Assembly: GCF_030269365.1 (NCBI RefSeq)
Contig: NZ_BSTF01000015.1
Span: 62,001 to 126,000, forward strand
Source of the DNA: Lentzea sp. NBRC 102530
Lineage (GTDB): Bacteria; Actinomycetota; Actinomycetes; Mycobacteriales; Pseudonocardiaceae
Direction of reading: 5' to 3'
Length of the DNA stretch: 64,000 bases
The notes under the pieces were generated by a model. It searched no databases. It worked only from the letters and a program-made list of their open reading frames with translations, and was not told the origin of the DNA. How positions within the stretch are numbered: position 1 is the first letter of the stretch; each line of letters starts with the position of its first letter. Positions 16,284-23,301 of this stretch are shown here, in pieces. A program made the translations under genes and the position numbers.

Positions 16284-17314
16284 GGCGTCGGCACCGTCAC
16301 GGCCACTGCGGTTCCCTCCCCCGGTGCGCTTTCGACGGACACGGTGCCGCCCAGTTCGGTGATGCGGCCCCGGATGGAGGCCAGGCCGTAGCCGCGGCCC
16401 TCGGTGGCGCGGGTGGTGGTGGGGTCGAAGCCCTGGCCGTCGTCCACGACATCCAGTGTCACCGCGTCTCCCAGGTAGGACAACGTGATCGCCACGTGCG
16501 AGGCGTGAGCGTGCTCGGCGGCGTTGGCCACGGCGCCCTGGGCGACGCGCAGGAGGGCCACCTCGGTCTGCACGCTCAACGGGTACGGGTCGCCGTCCAC
16601 CTCGACGTGCGGGCAGAGGCGGTGGAGGGCGTCCACGAGGGTGCCTCGGATGGGTGAGAGGTCGCGGACGAAGCGGCGGGCCTCGGCCAGGTTCTCGCGG
16701 GCCACGGTCGCCGCGCGGCCGGATTCTCCCAGGGACAGCAACAGGTTGATGCTGGAGAAGCCCTGGGCGAGGGTGTCGTGGATCTCGCGGGCGAGGCGCT
16801 GGCGTTCCTCCAGGACGCCTGCCTCGTGCAGGAGGCGGGCGCGGTCGAAGAACACCGCCGCGGTCAGCACCGCCACGCCCACCGGGCCGAGGACGAGGGA
16901 CCAGTCGAACGTCGCCGCGAGCCTGATCTGGGCCAGGACCACGGCGAACGTCAGCAGGGCCGCGATCGGCAGCGCCACGCGGGGTTTGAGCTGGCGCAGG
17001 CACTGGAAGAAGAGCGGGATGGCGCACCAGCCGAAGCTCGGCGCCAGCCACACGAGCACCAGCCACACGGCCAGCACGGCGGGGAGGGCGCCGGTCCAGC
17101 GCACGCCGGCGGGGTAGGCGGCGCCGAGCGCCAGGGCCAGGCCGAGCACCACGAGGTCGGCGCCGTGGTACGCGACGTACCGCGCCGCCGACGCCGTCAG
17201 CAGCACGTAGAAACCCGCGTGCATCGCCCTGTGCAGCCACACGTCGAGCGACTGTAGGCGAGACCCCGGCGGCAGCGGGTCAACCGATGGGTTGAACCGA
17301 GGTTCAACCGTCAT
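16280..17314 (-). CDS. NarL-type sensor histidine kinase (SenS-like)
   Basis: The 344-residue protein has five or six membrane helices in residues 20-170, then a HisKA_3 dimerisation helix with the phosphorylated histidine in RQRLAREIHDTLAQGFSSIN. An HATPase domain (NAAEHAHASH, DDGQGFDP, GYGLASIRGRI) follows. It has no large extracellular sensor domain, which fits sensing through a partner protein. The start is set at the ATG at 17314; upstream in-frame codons would run into the divergent HbpS-like gene. It is divergent from that gene with a 40-base gap. Confidence 0.9.
   Translation of the reverse strand: MTVEPRFNPSVDPLPPGSRLQSLDVWLHRAMHAGFYVLLTASAARYVAYHGADLVVLGLALALGAAYPAGVRWTGALPAVLAVWLVLVWLAPSFGWCAIPLFFQCLRQLKPRVALPIAALLTFAVVLAQIRLAATFDWSLVLGPVGVAVLTAAVFFDRARLLHEAGVLEERQRLAREIHDTLAQGFSSINLLLSLGESGRAATVARENLAEARRFVRDLSPIRGTLVDALHRLCPHVEVDGDPYPLSVQTEVALLRVAQGAVANAAEHAHASHVAITLSYLGDAVTLDVVDDGQGFDPTTTRATEGRGYGLASIRGRITELGGTVSVESAPGEGTAVAVTVPTP
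17276..17309. promoter_or_regulatory. Cluster of GGTT(G/C)AACC repeats beside the SenS/HbpS-like genes
   Basis: Three related elements lie in a row: GGGTCAACC, GGGTTGAACC and GGTTCAACC, the last two facing each other. They overlap the first codons of the kinase, close to the divergent HbpS-like start. They may be binding sites for the response regulator, or chance if the kinase starts where I placed it. Confidence 0.35.
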
Positions 17315-17354
17315 CACCAGGGAACGGGCGCGGAAACGCGGAACCGTGTGAGCC

Positions 17355-17843
17355 ATGGACATCAAGAAGATCGCAATCGCCACCCTGGTCGTGCTCGGCG
17401 TCGGCGGCGGCTACGCGGCGGCCGACCAGCGCACCCCCACCCGTGCGGAGAAGGTGCTGACCATCGACGCGGCGATCAGGGCGGCGCAGGCCACCCTCGA
17501 CGCGGCCGAGAAGGAGAACCAGCGCGTCACGGTCGCCGTCGTCGACCGAAGCGGTGACCTCGTGGTGCTGCTCGCCGGGGACGGCGCGGGCCCGCAGACC
17601 GAGGAGTCCGCGCGGCGCAAGGCGTTCACGGCCGTGTCGTTCAACGCCCCGACCTCGGAACTGGCCGGGCGCGTCACCGGCCAGGGCGCGACGCTGCGGG
17701 ACATCCCCGGCACGTTGTTCCTGGCGGGCGGCGTGCCGGTGGCGGTGGACGGCACGTCCGTCGCGGGCATCGGCGTCGGTGGCGCGCCGAGTGGCGACCT
17801 GGACGAGAAGTTCGCGAAGGCGGGCCTCGCCACCCTGCGGTGA
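17355..17843 (+). CDS. HbpS/GlcG-family secreted haem-binding protein
   Basis: The 162-residue precursor has a signal peptide (MDIKKIAIATLVVLGVGGGYAAA) and the HbpS/GlcG fold: LTIDAAIRAAQATLDAAE, VTVAVVDRSGDLVVLL, SARRKAFTAVSFNAPT and GGVPVAVDGTSVAGIGVGG. In Streptomyces reticuli, HbpS binds haem outside the cell and controls the kinase SenS under oxidative stress. Here the gene is divergent from a SenS/SenR-like pair, so the same three-part sensing is likely. A strong hairpin follows the stop. Confidence 0.85.
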   Translation: MDIKKIAIATLVVLGVGGGYAAADQRTPTRAEKVLTIDAAIRAAQATLDAAEKENQRVTVAVVDRSGDLVVLLAGDGAGPQTEESARRKAFTAVSFNAPTSELAGRVTGQGATLRDIPGTLFLAGGVPVAVDGTSVAGIGVGGAPSGDLDEKFAKAGLATLR

Positions 17844-17851
17844 GCGGGCCC

Positions 17852-17893
17852 GCGTGGAGGCCGTCCCTACGAGGGAACGGACGGCCTCCACGC
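17852..17893 (+). terminator. Terminator hairpin after the HbpS-like gene
   Basis: Perfect 15-base arms (17852-17866 and 17879-17893) enclose a 12-base loop, nine bases after the stop at 17843. It would serve as an intrinsic terminator without a U tract. Confidence 0.75.
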
Positions 17894-17978
17894 CGGACTC
17901 ACGTCAGCGGCGCCAGAGGACCACGGGTGCTCAGCCGAACCACGCGGCCCCCAACAGCGGTGAGCAGGCATGATGTCG

Positions 17979-18410
17979 TCACCGGCGCCGGTCGCCGGTG
18001 GTGCCCCAGCCCGGAGCGGGCCGCCCCTGGTTGATCCGCACGGTCTGTTCGGGGTCGACGGGCGCGACCGCGTGCCGGGCCACGTGCCGGCCGGGCTGCG
18101 GCTTCTTGCCCATCAGCATCAGCGCGACGGCGGCGAGCAGGCCGACGGTCGCGAGGCCCGCCGCCACCGCGCGGGCGGCCGGGTGCTCGAGGATCAGCGT
18201 GGAGATCGTCAGGGCCAGCACCAGGGCGGCGATCGGGCCGATGACGGCGATGTCCGAGCGGTCGGCGGGTTCCAGAGCGGGTTCCGGGGTGGGTCCCGCC
18301 GGAGGCGCCACCTGCGTGACCGGCGCGTAGACCTCGATGGTCTCGAAGTTCGCGCGCGGCGGTTCGTAGGGCGGCTGCCGTAAGCCGGGAGGGACCGTCA
18401 CCCCCGCCAT
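17979..18410 (-). CDS. Hypothetical membrane protein with two helices
   Basis: This 143-residue protein has a proline-rich N-terminal half (PPGLRQPPYEPPRANFETIE), two membrane helices (IAVIGPIAALVLALTISTLI and AAGLATVGLLAAVALMLMG) and a basic, arginine-rich tail. It is not assigned to a family. I chose the ATG at 18410; an earlier one at 18472 would add 20 residues lacking hydrophobic character. It is divergent from the glutamine amidotransferase. Confidence 0.55.
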   Translation of the reverse strand: MAGVTVPPGLRQPPYEPPRANFETIEVYAPVTQVAPPAGPTPEPALEPADRSDIAVIGPIAALVLALTISTLILEHPAARAVAAGLATVGLLAAVALMLMGKKPQPGRHVARHAVAPVDPEQTVRINQGRPAPGWGTTGDRRR

Positions 18411-18500
18411 GCTGCCCGAGGAAGGCGCGTCGCCGCAAACCTCCCATTCCGGTCTGCTACGTGTTCCCATGTAGCGCTGGGGTTTTCTAGGAGGTTCGTG

Positions 18501-19325
18501 ATGTGCCGGTGGCTCGCTTACTCCGGTTCGCCGGTACTGCTGGAGGAGTTGCTCTACGCGCCGGAGAACTCGCTCGTCATGCAGTCGAAGCACGCGCGGC
18601 TGGGCGCGACGGCGGTCAACGGCGACGGGTTCGGCATCGGCTGGTACGGCAGCACGAGCACGCCGGGGCTGTTCCTCAGCACCGAGCCCGCGTGGAACGA
18701 CCGCAACCTGCGGGAACTGTCCGCGCAGATCACCGTCGACCGGGTCTTCGCGCACGTGCGGGCGTCCACGGGCGGCGCGGTGCAGCGGTCGAACTGCCAC
18801 CCGTTCCGCCACCGGAACTGGCTGTGGATGCACAACGGCCTCATCGCGAAGTTCCCGCTGGTGCGGCGCGAGCTCATGCTGGCGATCGACCCGGTGCTGT
18901 TCCCGCTGGTCGAGGGGTCGACGGACTCGGAGATCATGTTCTACCTGGCGATCAGCTTCGGGCTGGAGCAGGACCCGCCCGCCGCGGTGGGGCGCATGGT
19001 CGAGTTCGTCGAGGACGTCGGCCGGCGGGCGGGCGTCGAGTACCCGGTCCAGATGACGGTCGCGGTCACCGACGGCTCGACGACGTGGGCGTTCCGGTAC
19101 TCGAGCCGCGGCAGGTCGCGGTCGCTCTTCCACAGCACCGACGTGTCGACGTTGCGCCGCCAGTACCCGGACAACCCGGCGCTGCACGACCTCACCGACG
19201 ACTCGCGGCTGGTCGTGTCGGAACCGCTCGGTGACCTGGTCGGGGCCTGGCAGGAGGTGCCCGAGTCGACGTGCGTGATCGTCCGGACGGGCGTCGAGGA
19301 GGAACTCGTCCCGTTCAAGCCGTGA
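18501..19325 (+). CDS. Class II glutamine amidotransferase (YafJ/EgtC-like)
   Basis: The 274-residue Ntn hydrolase starts MCRWLAYSG, which leaves the catalytic cysteine 2 at the N-terminus after methionine removal. NGDGFGIGWYG, HVRASTGGAVQRSNCHPF and WLWMHNGLI form the glutamine site. The start at 18501 is set by that cysteine and an AGGAGG site. EgtC of this family trims a gamma-glutamyl group in ergothioneine synthesis, but no other egt genes are nearby, so the substrate is open. The gene overlaps the mannosyltransferase stop convergently. Confidence 0.88.
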   Translation: MCRWLAYSGSPVLLEELLYAPENSLVMQSKHARLGATAVNGDGFGIGWYGSTSTPGLFLSTEPAWNDRNLRELSAQITVDRVFAHVRASTGGAVQRSNCHPFRHRNWLWMHNGLIAKFPLVRRELMLAIDPVLFPLVEGSTDSEIMFYLAISFGLEQDPPAAVGRMVEFVEDVGRRAGVEYPVQMTVAVTDGSTTWAFRYSSRGRSRSLFHSTDVSTLRRQYPDNPALHDLTDDSRLVVSEPLGDLVGAWQEVPESTCVIVRTGVEEELVPFKP

Positions 19326-20565
19326 CGCGTCGCCGGCCGGTGGCGGTGATCGCGGCCGCCACCAGGCCCGCGAGCGCGGCCCACGTGTAGGCGTCGCCGT
19401 AGACGTGCTCCTGCCAGCTCCAGAGCATCTCCTTGTCGCCGGTGCTCGGCAGCCAGCCGAACGGGTGCACCAGGAAGATCACCAGCAGCACGCCCAGCAC
19501 CGGCCGGGCCCAGGCGCGGCGGGTGAACGCGAGCGCGAGGAACGCGGGCACGCACCAGACCCAGTGGTGCGACCACGAGACCGGCGAGACGAGCAGCCCG
19601 GCCGTCGCGATCGCGGTGAGCGCGACGACCTCGTCCCGGGCGCGCCAGGCGGCGACGACGGCGAGCGTCACGACGACGACCGACAGCCCCGTCCAGATCA
19701 GCGACTCGGCGTGCTCGCCGGGGTTGACGCGGTGCAGGAACCCGCGCAGCGACTGGTTGGTCGCGTAGGCGAGGCCACCGGCGCGACTCGTGTCGAAGAT
19801 CGCGTTGAACCAGAACTCGGCCGAGTCCTTCGCGGCGAACAGGAACCCGAGCACGGCCATGCCCGCGAAGCCCGCCAGCGACAGGGCCGCCGCCCGCCAC
19901 TCCTTGCGCACCAGGAAGTACAGCAGGAAGATCAACGGGGTCAGCTTGATCGCGGCGGCCACGCCGATCAGCAGGCCCCGGAAGCGGGGATCGCGCACGG
20001 CGAGCGCGTCGACCACGACGATCGCCATCAGCACGAGGTTGATCTGTCCGAAGAGGAACGTCGAGATCACGGGTTCCAGCGACACACCGAGGATCGCGAC
20101 GACCGGTCCCACGGTGAAGGCCACGTCCGCACGCCTGCTCAGCGTCCTCGTGACGAGCACGCTCACGACCGTGAGGCAGACGAAGTTCAGGGCCACCACC
20201 AGCGCGTTCGCCACGAGCACCGGCACGAACGTGAGCCCGCTGAACAGCACGGCGGCGATCGGCGGGTAGGTGAACGGCAGGTCCGGGCCGTCCAGCGGGC
20301 CGGGGAAGCCGACGTAGAGCGGGACCTCCCGCAACCAGGCGAGGCCGCCGGTCCGGTACACCTGCAGGTCCAGGTAATACGCGCCCATCGCGGCCATCTT
20401 GATCGGCAGCACGAGCAGCACCACGACCCAGATCGCGCGGACGACCTTGCGCGCGGTGGCCCAGCGGTGCCGCACGAGAAGTCTCTTCCGGCCGGCCTCG
20501 AAGGCGCCGTCGGACATCGGCGGGATCTCGCCGGCGAGCCGGCCCAGCAGCTGCATCTCGTTCAC
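19315..20565 (-). CDS. GT87-type polyprenol-dependent mannosyltransferase with CU044_5270-like N-terminus
   Basis: From about residue 60 on, the 416-residue protein is a polytopic GT-C membrane enzyme with a dozen helices, LDLQVYRTGGLAWLR, LPFTYPPIAAVLF and AAAIKLTPLIFLLYFLV; these are GT87 (DUF2029) features. Such enzymes transfer mannose from a polyprenol carrier to phosphatidylinositol mannosides or related glycans. The first 40 residues (VNEMQLLGRLAGE, then PPMSDGAFEAGRKRLL) do not belong to GT87 and resemble the N-terminus of the sigma-partner protein at 21325. I chose the GTG at 20565 from that resemblance; ATG 20625 is possible. Confidence 0.75.
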   Translation of the reverse strand: MNEMQLLGRLAGEIPPMSDGAFEAGRKRLLVRHRWATARKVVRAIWVVVLLVLPIKMAAMGAYYLDLQVYRTGGLAWLREVPLYVGFPGPLDGPDLPFTYPPIAAVLFSGLTFVPVLVANALVVALNFVCLTVVSVLVTRTLSRRADVAFTVGPVVAILGVSLEPVISTFLFGQINLVLMAIVVVDALAVRDPRFRGLLIGVAAAIKLTPLIFLLYFLVRKEWRAAALSLAGFAGMAVLGFLFAAKDSAEFWFNAIFDTSRAGGLAYATNQSLRGFLHRVNPGEHAESLIWTGLSVVVVTLAVVAAWRARDEVVALTAIATAGLLVSPVSWSHHWVWCVPAFLALAFTRRAWARPVLGVLLVIFLVHPFGWLPSTGDKEMLWSWQEHVYGDAYTWAALAGLVAAAITATGRRRVTA

Positions 20566-20795
20566 GGGAAGTTGTTGGCCGGTGCGCGCATCTCCGTTTC
20601 CACCAACGGATGTGACCGTCCTCATGGGAACGCACCCGGCGGAGACGGCCAATCGCGCGCGAGGAGCCGAACGCGCGCGACCGTGGCACTGTGGACCAGG
20701 TCACACCGCCGGGCCGGGAATGCTCGCGGGCCCATCGGTCAATAGTGTGCGTGAGCACCGAGACAGCGCCGCCGGCGCGAACAGGAGGGCCGGGG

Positions 20796-21332
20796 GTGAC
20801 GAAGCCTCTGGACAGGGACGCCTGGGTAGAGCTGTACGACCGGCACGCCCGCGATCTGCACCGCTACCTGGCGCTGCGGGTGGACGCCGCGATCGCGGAC
20901 GACCTGGTGTCCGAGACGTTCCTCATCGCCTGGGAACGCCGTCAGAGCTTCGACCCGGCCCGCGCGAGCGTGAAGGCGTGGCTGTTCGGGATCGGGACGA
21001 ACCTGCTGCGCCAGCACGTGCGCTCCGAGGGCAGGCGCCTGCGGGCCTGGGCGCGGGACCACGGCAGGCGCGCGGTGGCCGACCACGTCGACGACCGCAC
21101 GGCGTCGGCGGTGGACGCGAAGTCGCTGATGAGCGACCTGGGCGAGGTGCTCGCCGACCTGCGGCCGGAGGAACGCGACGTGCTGCTGATGATCGCGTGG
21201 GGCGACCTGAGCGCGGCCGAGGTCGCCGAGGTGACCGAGACGCCGGTGGCGACCGTGCGGACCAGGTTGTTCCGGGCGCGGGCCAAGCTGCGCGCGAAGA
21301 TCAACGGACAGGAGGGTGACGACGGTGCGTGA
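20796..21332 (+). CDS. ECF-type RNA polymerase sigma factor
   Basis: The 178-residue protein has region 2 (ELYDRHARDLHRYLALRV, DDLVSETFLIAWERR, KAWLFGIGTNLLRQH) and region 4 (LRPEERDVLLMIAWGDLSAA, VRTRLFRARAKLRAK). There is no C-terminal extension. A GTG at 20796 is preceded by AGGAGG. The 3' end overlaps the CU044_5270 gene by eight bases, so the two are coupled. The target promoter is not obvious in the window. Confidence 0.92.
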   Translation: MTKPLDRDAWVELYDRHARDLHRYLALRVDAAIADDLVSETFLIAWERRQSFDPARASVKAWLFGIGTNLLRQHVRSEGRRLRAWARDHGRRAVADHVDDRTASAVDAKSLMSDLGEVLADLRPEERDVLLMIAWGDLSAAEVAEVTETPVATVRTRLFRARAKLRAKINGQEGDDGA

Positions 21333-22365
21333 GATCCGCCAGGTCGAGGACGAGACCGTGAAGTGGGCGATGTCGGACGTCGCCCCGATGAGCGACGAGG
21401 CGTTCGACCGGGGCCGGGCCGCCCTGCTCGCCCGGATCGACGCGGACACGGCGGCCGATCCGGTCTCCGGCACCGTCGTGCCGCTCGCTCCCCGGCGCAA
21501 GCGGCGCATCCCCGTGGTGGCCGCGGCCGCCGCGATGGTGGTGCTCGCGGGTGCCGCCCTGCTCGCACCGTCGCTGGTGTCGCGGGTGAACGGCCCGAGC
21601 GTGGGCAGCGCCGCGGCGGCCGACCTGCTGAACAAGGCCGCCAACCTCACCGGTGACGCGAAGCTGCGGCCGGAGGAGTACCTGCTCGTGCAGCAGGACG
21701 CGCGCTGGTCGATGACCGAGTACGAGCACGACTGGATGTTCCTGCAGGACCAGAAGCTCCAGACGTGGATCCCGGCCGACCGCAACGGCCCGTGGCTCTA
21801 CCGGCGCGAGCAGGCGAGCGGACGCCAGTGGCTCATCGGCTCCGAGAAGGACCTCCCGCCGGACCTGAACTCGCCGTTCGACGGGGCGAGCGAGTACCGC
21901 TCCGACGGCGGCCCGGCATTGCGGGACGAGGTGAAGATCAGCTTTCGCGACCCGTCACCCGAGTACCTCGCGACGCTGCCGGCCGACCCGAAGCAGCTGT
22001 ACCTCAAGCTCCGCGACGAGGCGCAGGGCGACGAGGGCCTGGTCTTCCTGCGGATGGTCAACGACGGCCTCGGCACCGGCGCCTACCCCGCGCACGTGCG
22101 GGCCGCGGTCTACCAGGCGCTGAGCTACCTGCCGGGACTGGAGGTCGCCGAGAAGGCGGCCGTGCTCGACGGCCGGACGGGCACCGCGCTCGGCGTCACC
22201 GAGAGGGAGACCACCGAGCAGATCGTGATCGACCAGACCACCGGCGAGTACCTCGGGTCGCGCACGGTGCTGGCGAAGGACGCGTGGGGCCTGAAGCAGG
22301 GCCAGGTCATCGGCACGACGTCGGTGACGACCAAGGTGGTGGCGGGGATGGGGCTCGCCTCCTGA
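21325..22365 (+). CDS. CU044_5270-family membrane-anchored protein, likely sigma regulator
   Basis: The 346-residue protein has a cytoplasmic N-terminus with PMSDEAFDRGRAALLARIDA, one membrane helix (IPVVAAAAAMVVLAGAALLA) near residue 75 and a large external domain. This family is regularly encoded after an ECF sigma gene and probably acts as its anti-sigma factor, although it has no zinc motif. The GTG at 21325 has the better-spaced AGGAGG, so I prefer it to 21316. A hairpin after the stop marks the end of the unit. Confidence 0.85.
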   Translation: MREIRQVEDETVKWAMSDVAPMSDEAFDRGRAALLARIDADTAADPVSGTVVPLAPRRKRRIPVVAAAAAMVVLAGAALLAPSLVSRVNGPSVGSAAAADLLNKAANLTGDAKLRPEEYLLVQQDARWSMTEYEHDWMFLQDQKLQTWIPADRNGPWLYRREQASGRQWLIGSEKDLPPDLNSPFDGASEYRSDGGPALRDEVKISFRDPSPEYLATLPADPKQLYLKLRDEAQGDEGLVFLRMVNDGLGTGAYPAHVRAAVYQALSYLPGLEVAEKAAVLDGRTGTALGVTERETTEQIVIDQTTGEYLGSRTVLAKDAWGLKQGQVIGTTSVTTKVVAGMGLAS

Positions 22366-22376
22366 CCCGTCGCGTC

Positions 22377-22405
22377 GTGACAGGGGGTTCGGGGTCCCCT
22401 GTCAC
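22377..22405 (+). terminator. Hairpin after the sigma/CU044_5270 unit
   Basis: Perfect 10-base arms GTGACAGGGG (22377-22386) and CCCCTGTCAC (22396-22405) flank a 9-base loop, 11 bases after the stop. It probably ends the upstream transcript but could also be an operator for the cupin pair. Confidence 0.6.
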
Positions 22406-22435
22406 AACGCGGCGGGCTGTCCGGTCTTCCTTGGC

Positions 22436-22873
22436 ATGAGCCACGAACACCACGACCACCACCTGGACAACCCCGACAAGAGCGGGCCGCCGCCCGCCAT
22501 CGAGGTGATCGGCACCGTGCCGGGCGCGCCGCAGATCCCCGACGGCGCCGAGGCGATGACGATCCTCGTGACACTGCCGCCCGCCAGCCCCGGCGCGCCG
22601 CCGCACCGCCACTCCGGGCCCGCGTACGGGTACGTGGTGAAGGGCGCGATCGTCTTCGAGCTGGAAGGCGAGCCGGAACGGGTCGTGCGCGCGGGCGGGA
22701 CGTTCTGGGAGCCCGGCGGTGACGTCATCCACTACCAGGACGGGAACGCGCTGGAGGACGAGGAGTCCCAGTTCGTCGTCACGATGTTCTGCGCTCCCGG
22801 TCAGCCGATGCTGACGGTGGTGGAGGCGGACGAACTGGAGGCGCGCCGGCACCTCAGGGCGCCGCGGCCGTGA
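22436..22873 (+). CDS. Cupin-domain protein
   Basis: The 145-residue protein begins with a histidine-rich stretch (MSHEHHDHHLD) and contains a cupin core with metal ligands in PPHRHSGPAYGYVVKG and a later GDVIHYQDGN. It is probably a small metal-binding beta barrel; no substrate is evident. It overlaps the following cupin gene by four bases, so the two are translated together. Confidence 0.8.
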   Translation: MSHEHHDHHLDNPDKSGPPPAIEVIGTVPGAPQIPDGAEAMTILVTLPPASPGAPPHRHSGPAYGYVVKGAIVFELEGEPERVVRAGGTFWEPGGDVIHYQDGNALEDEESQFVVTMFCAPGQPMLTVVEADELEARRHLRAPRP

Positions 22874-23202
22874 AGGCGTCGCTGACCGCGCTGGCGCACG
22901 ACCACGTCGAACTGGCCCGCGCGGCGTCGAACGGCCGCAGCGCCTCGACCGTCCACGGTGGACACGAGCGGGCGTTGCGGCAGACCGTGATGGCGTTGCG
23001 GGGCGGCGAACACCTGCACGAGCACGAGCACCCCGGTGAGGTGACCGTGCAGGTGCTGCTCGGGCGGGTGCGGCTGGTGGCCGGGGCCGACTCCTGGCAG
23101 GCGGTACCCGGTGACCTGCTGACGCTGCCCGACCGGCGGCACCGGGTGGAAGCGCTGGAGGACAGCGCGTTCCTGTTCACCACGGCGTTGCGGCTGCCGT
23201 GA
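22870..23202 (+). CDS. Small cupin protein
   Basis: This 110-residue single-domain cupin has metal ligands in GGEHLHEHEHPGEVTVQVL and a PGDLLTLPDRRHRVEAL second half. It begins with a GTG that overlaps the previous cupin stop. Proteins of this size often act as regulators or sensors of small ligands. It ends just before a long hairpin shared with the convergent flavoprotein gene. Confidence 0.8.
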   Translation: MKASLTALAHDHVELARAASNGRSASTVHGGHERALRQTVMALRGGEHLHEHEHPGEVTVQVLLGRVRLVAGADSWQAVPGDLLTLPDRRHRVEALEDSAFLFTTALRLP

Positions 23203-23209
23203 AGAGGGA

Positions 23210-23296
23210 GAGGCGGGGTGGTTGAACCGCTCCCCGGACGTTGGACTGGGAATCCAGTTCCGACGTCCGGGGCGCGGTGCACGATCCCCGCCCCTC
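23210..23296. terminator. Long hairpin between convergent genes
   Basis: An almost complete 87-base palindrome lies between the cupin stop (23202) and the flavoprotein stop (23302). Outer arms are GGCGGGG and CCCCGCC. A 19-base inner stem closes on a GAAT loop, and an ACCGC/GCGGT pair sits between outer and inner arms. It probably ends transcription from both sides. I considered a tRNA and rejected it. Confidence 0.65.
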
Positions 23297-23301
23297 CTCC
23301 G

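Noticed and set aside
20399..21319. Plus-strand frame fused across the sigma gene
   Set aside because: It uses another frame; the sigma factor motifs, overlap with the CU044_5270 gene and ribosome site fix the correct frame.
23213..23292. tRNA-Pro or other tRNA-like fold around CTGGGAA
   Set aside because: The loop and a short stem fit an anticodon arm, but there is no T-arm with a TTCGA core and the rest forms one long extended hairpin, as expected for a terminator.
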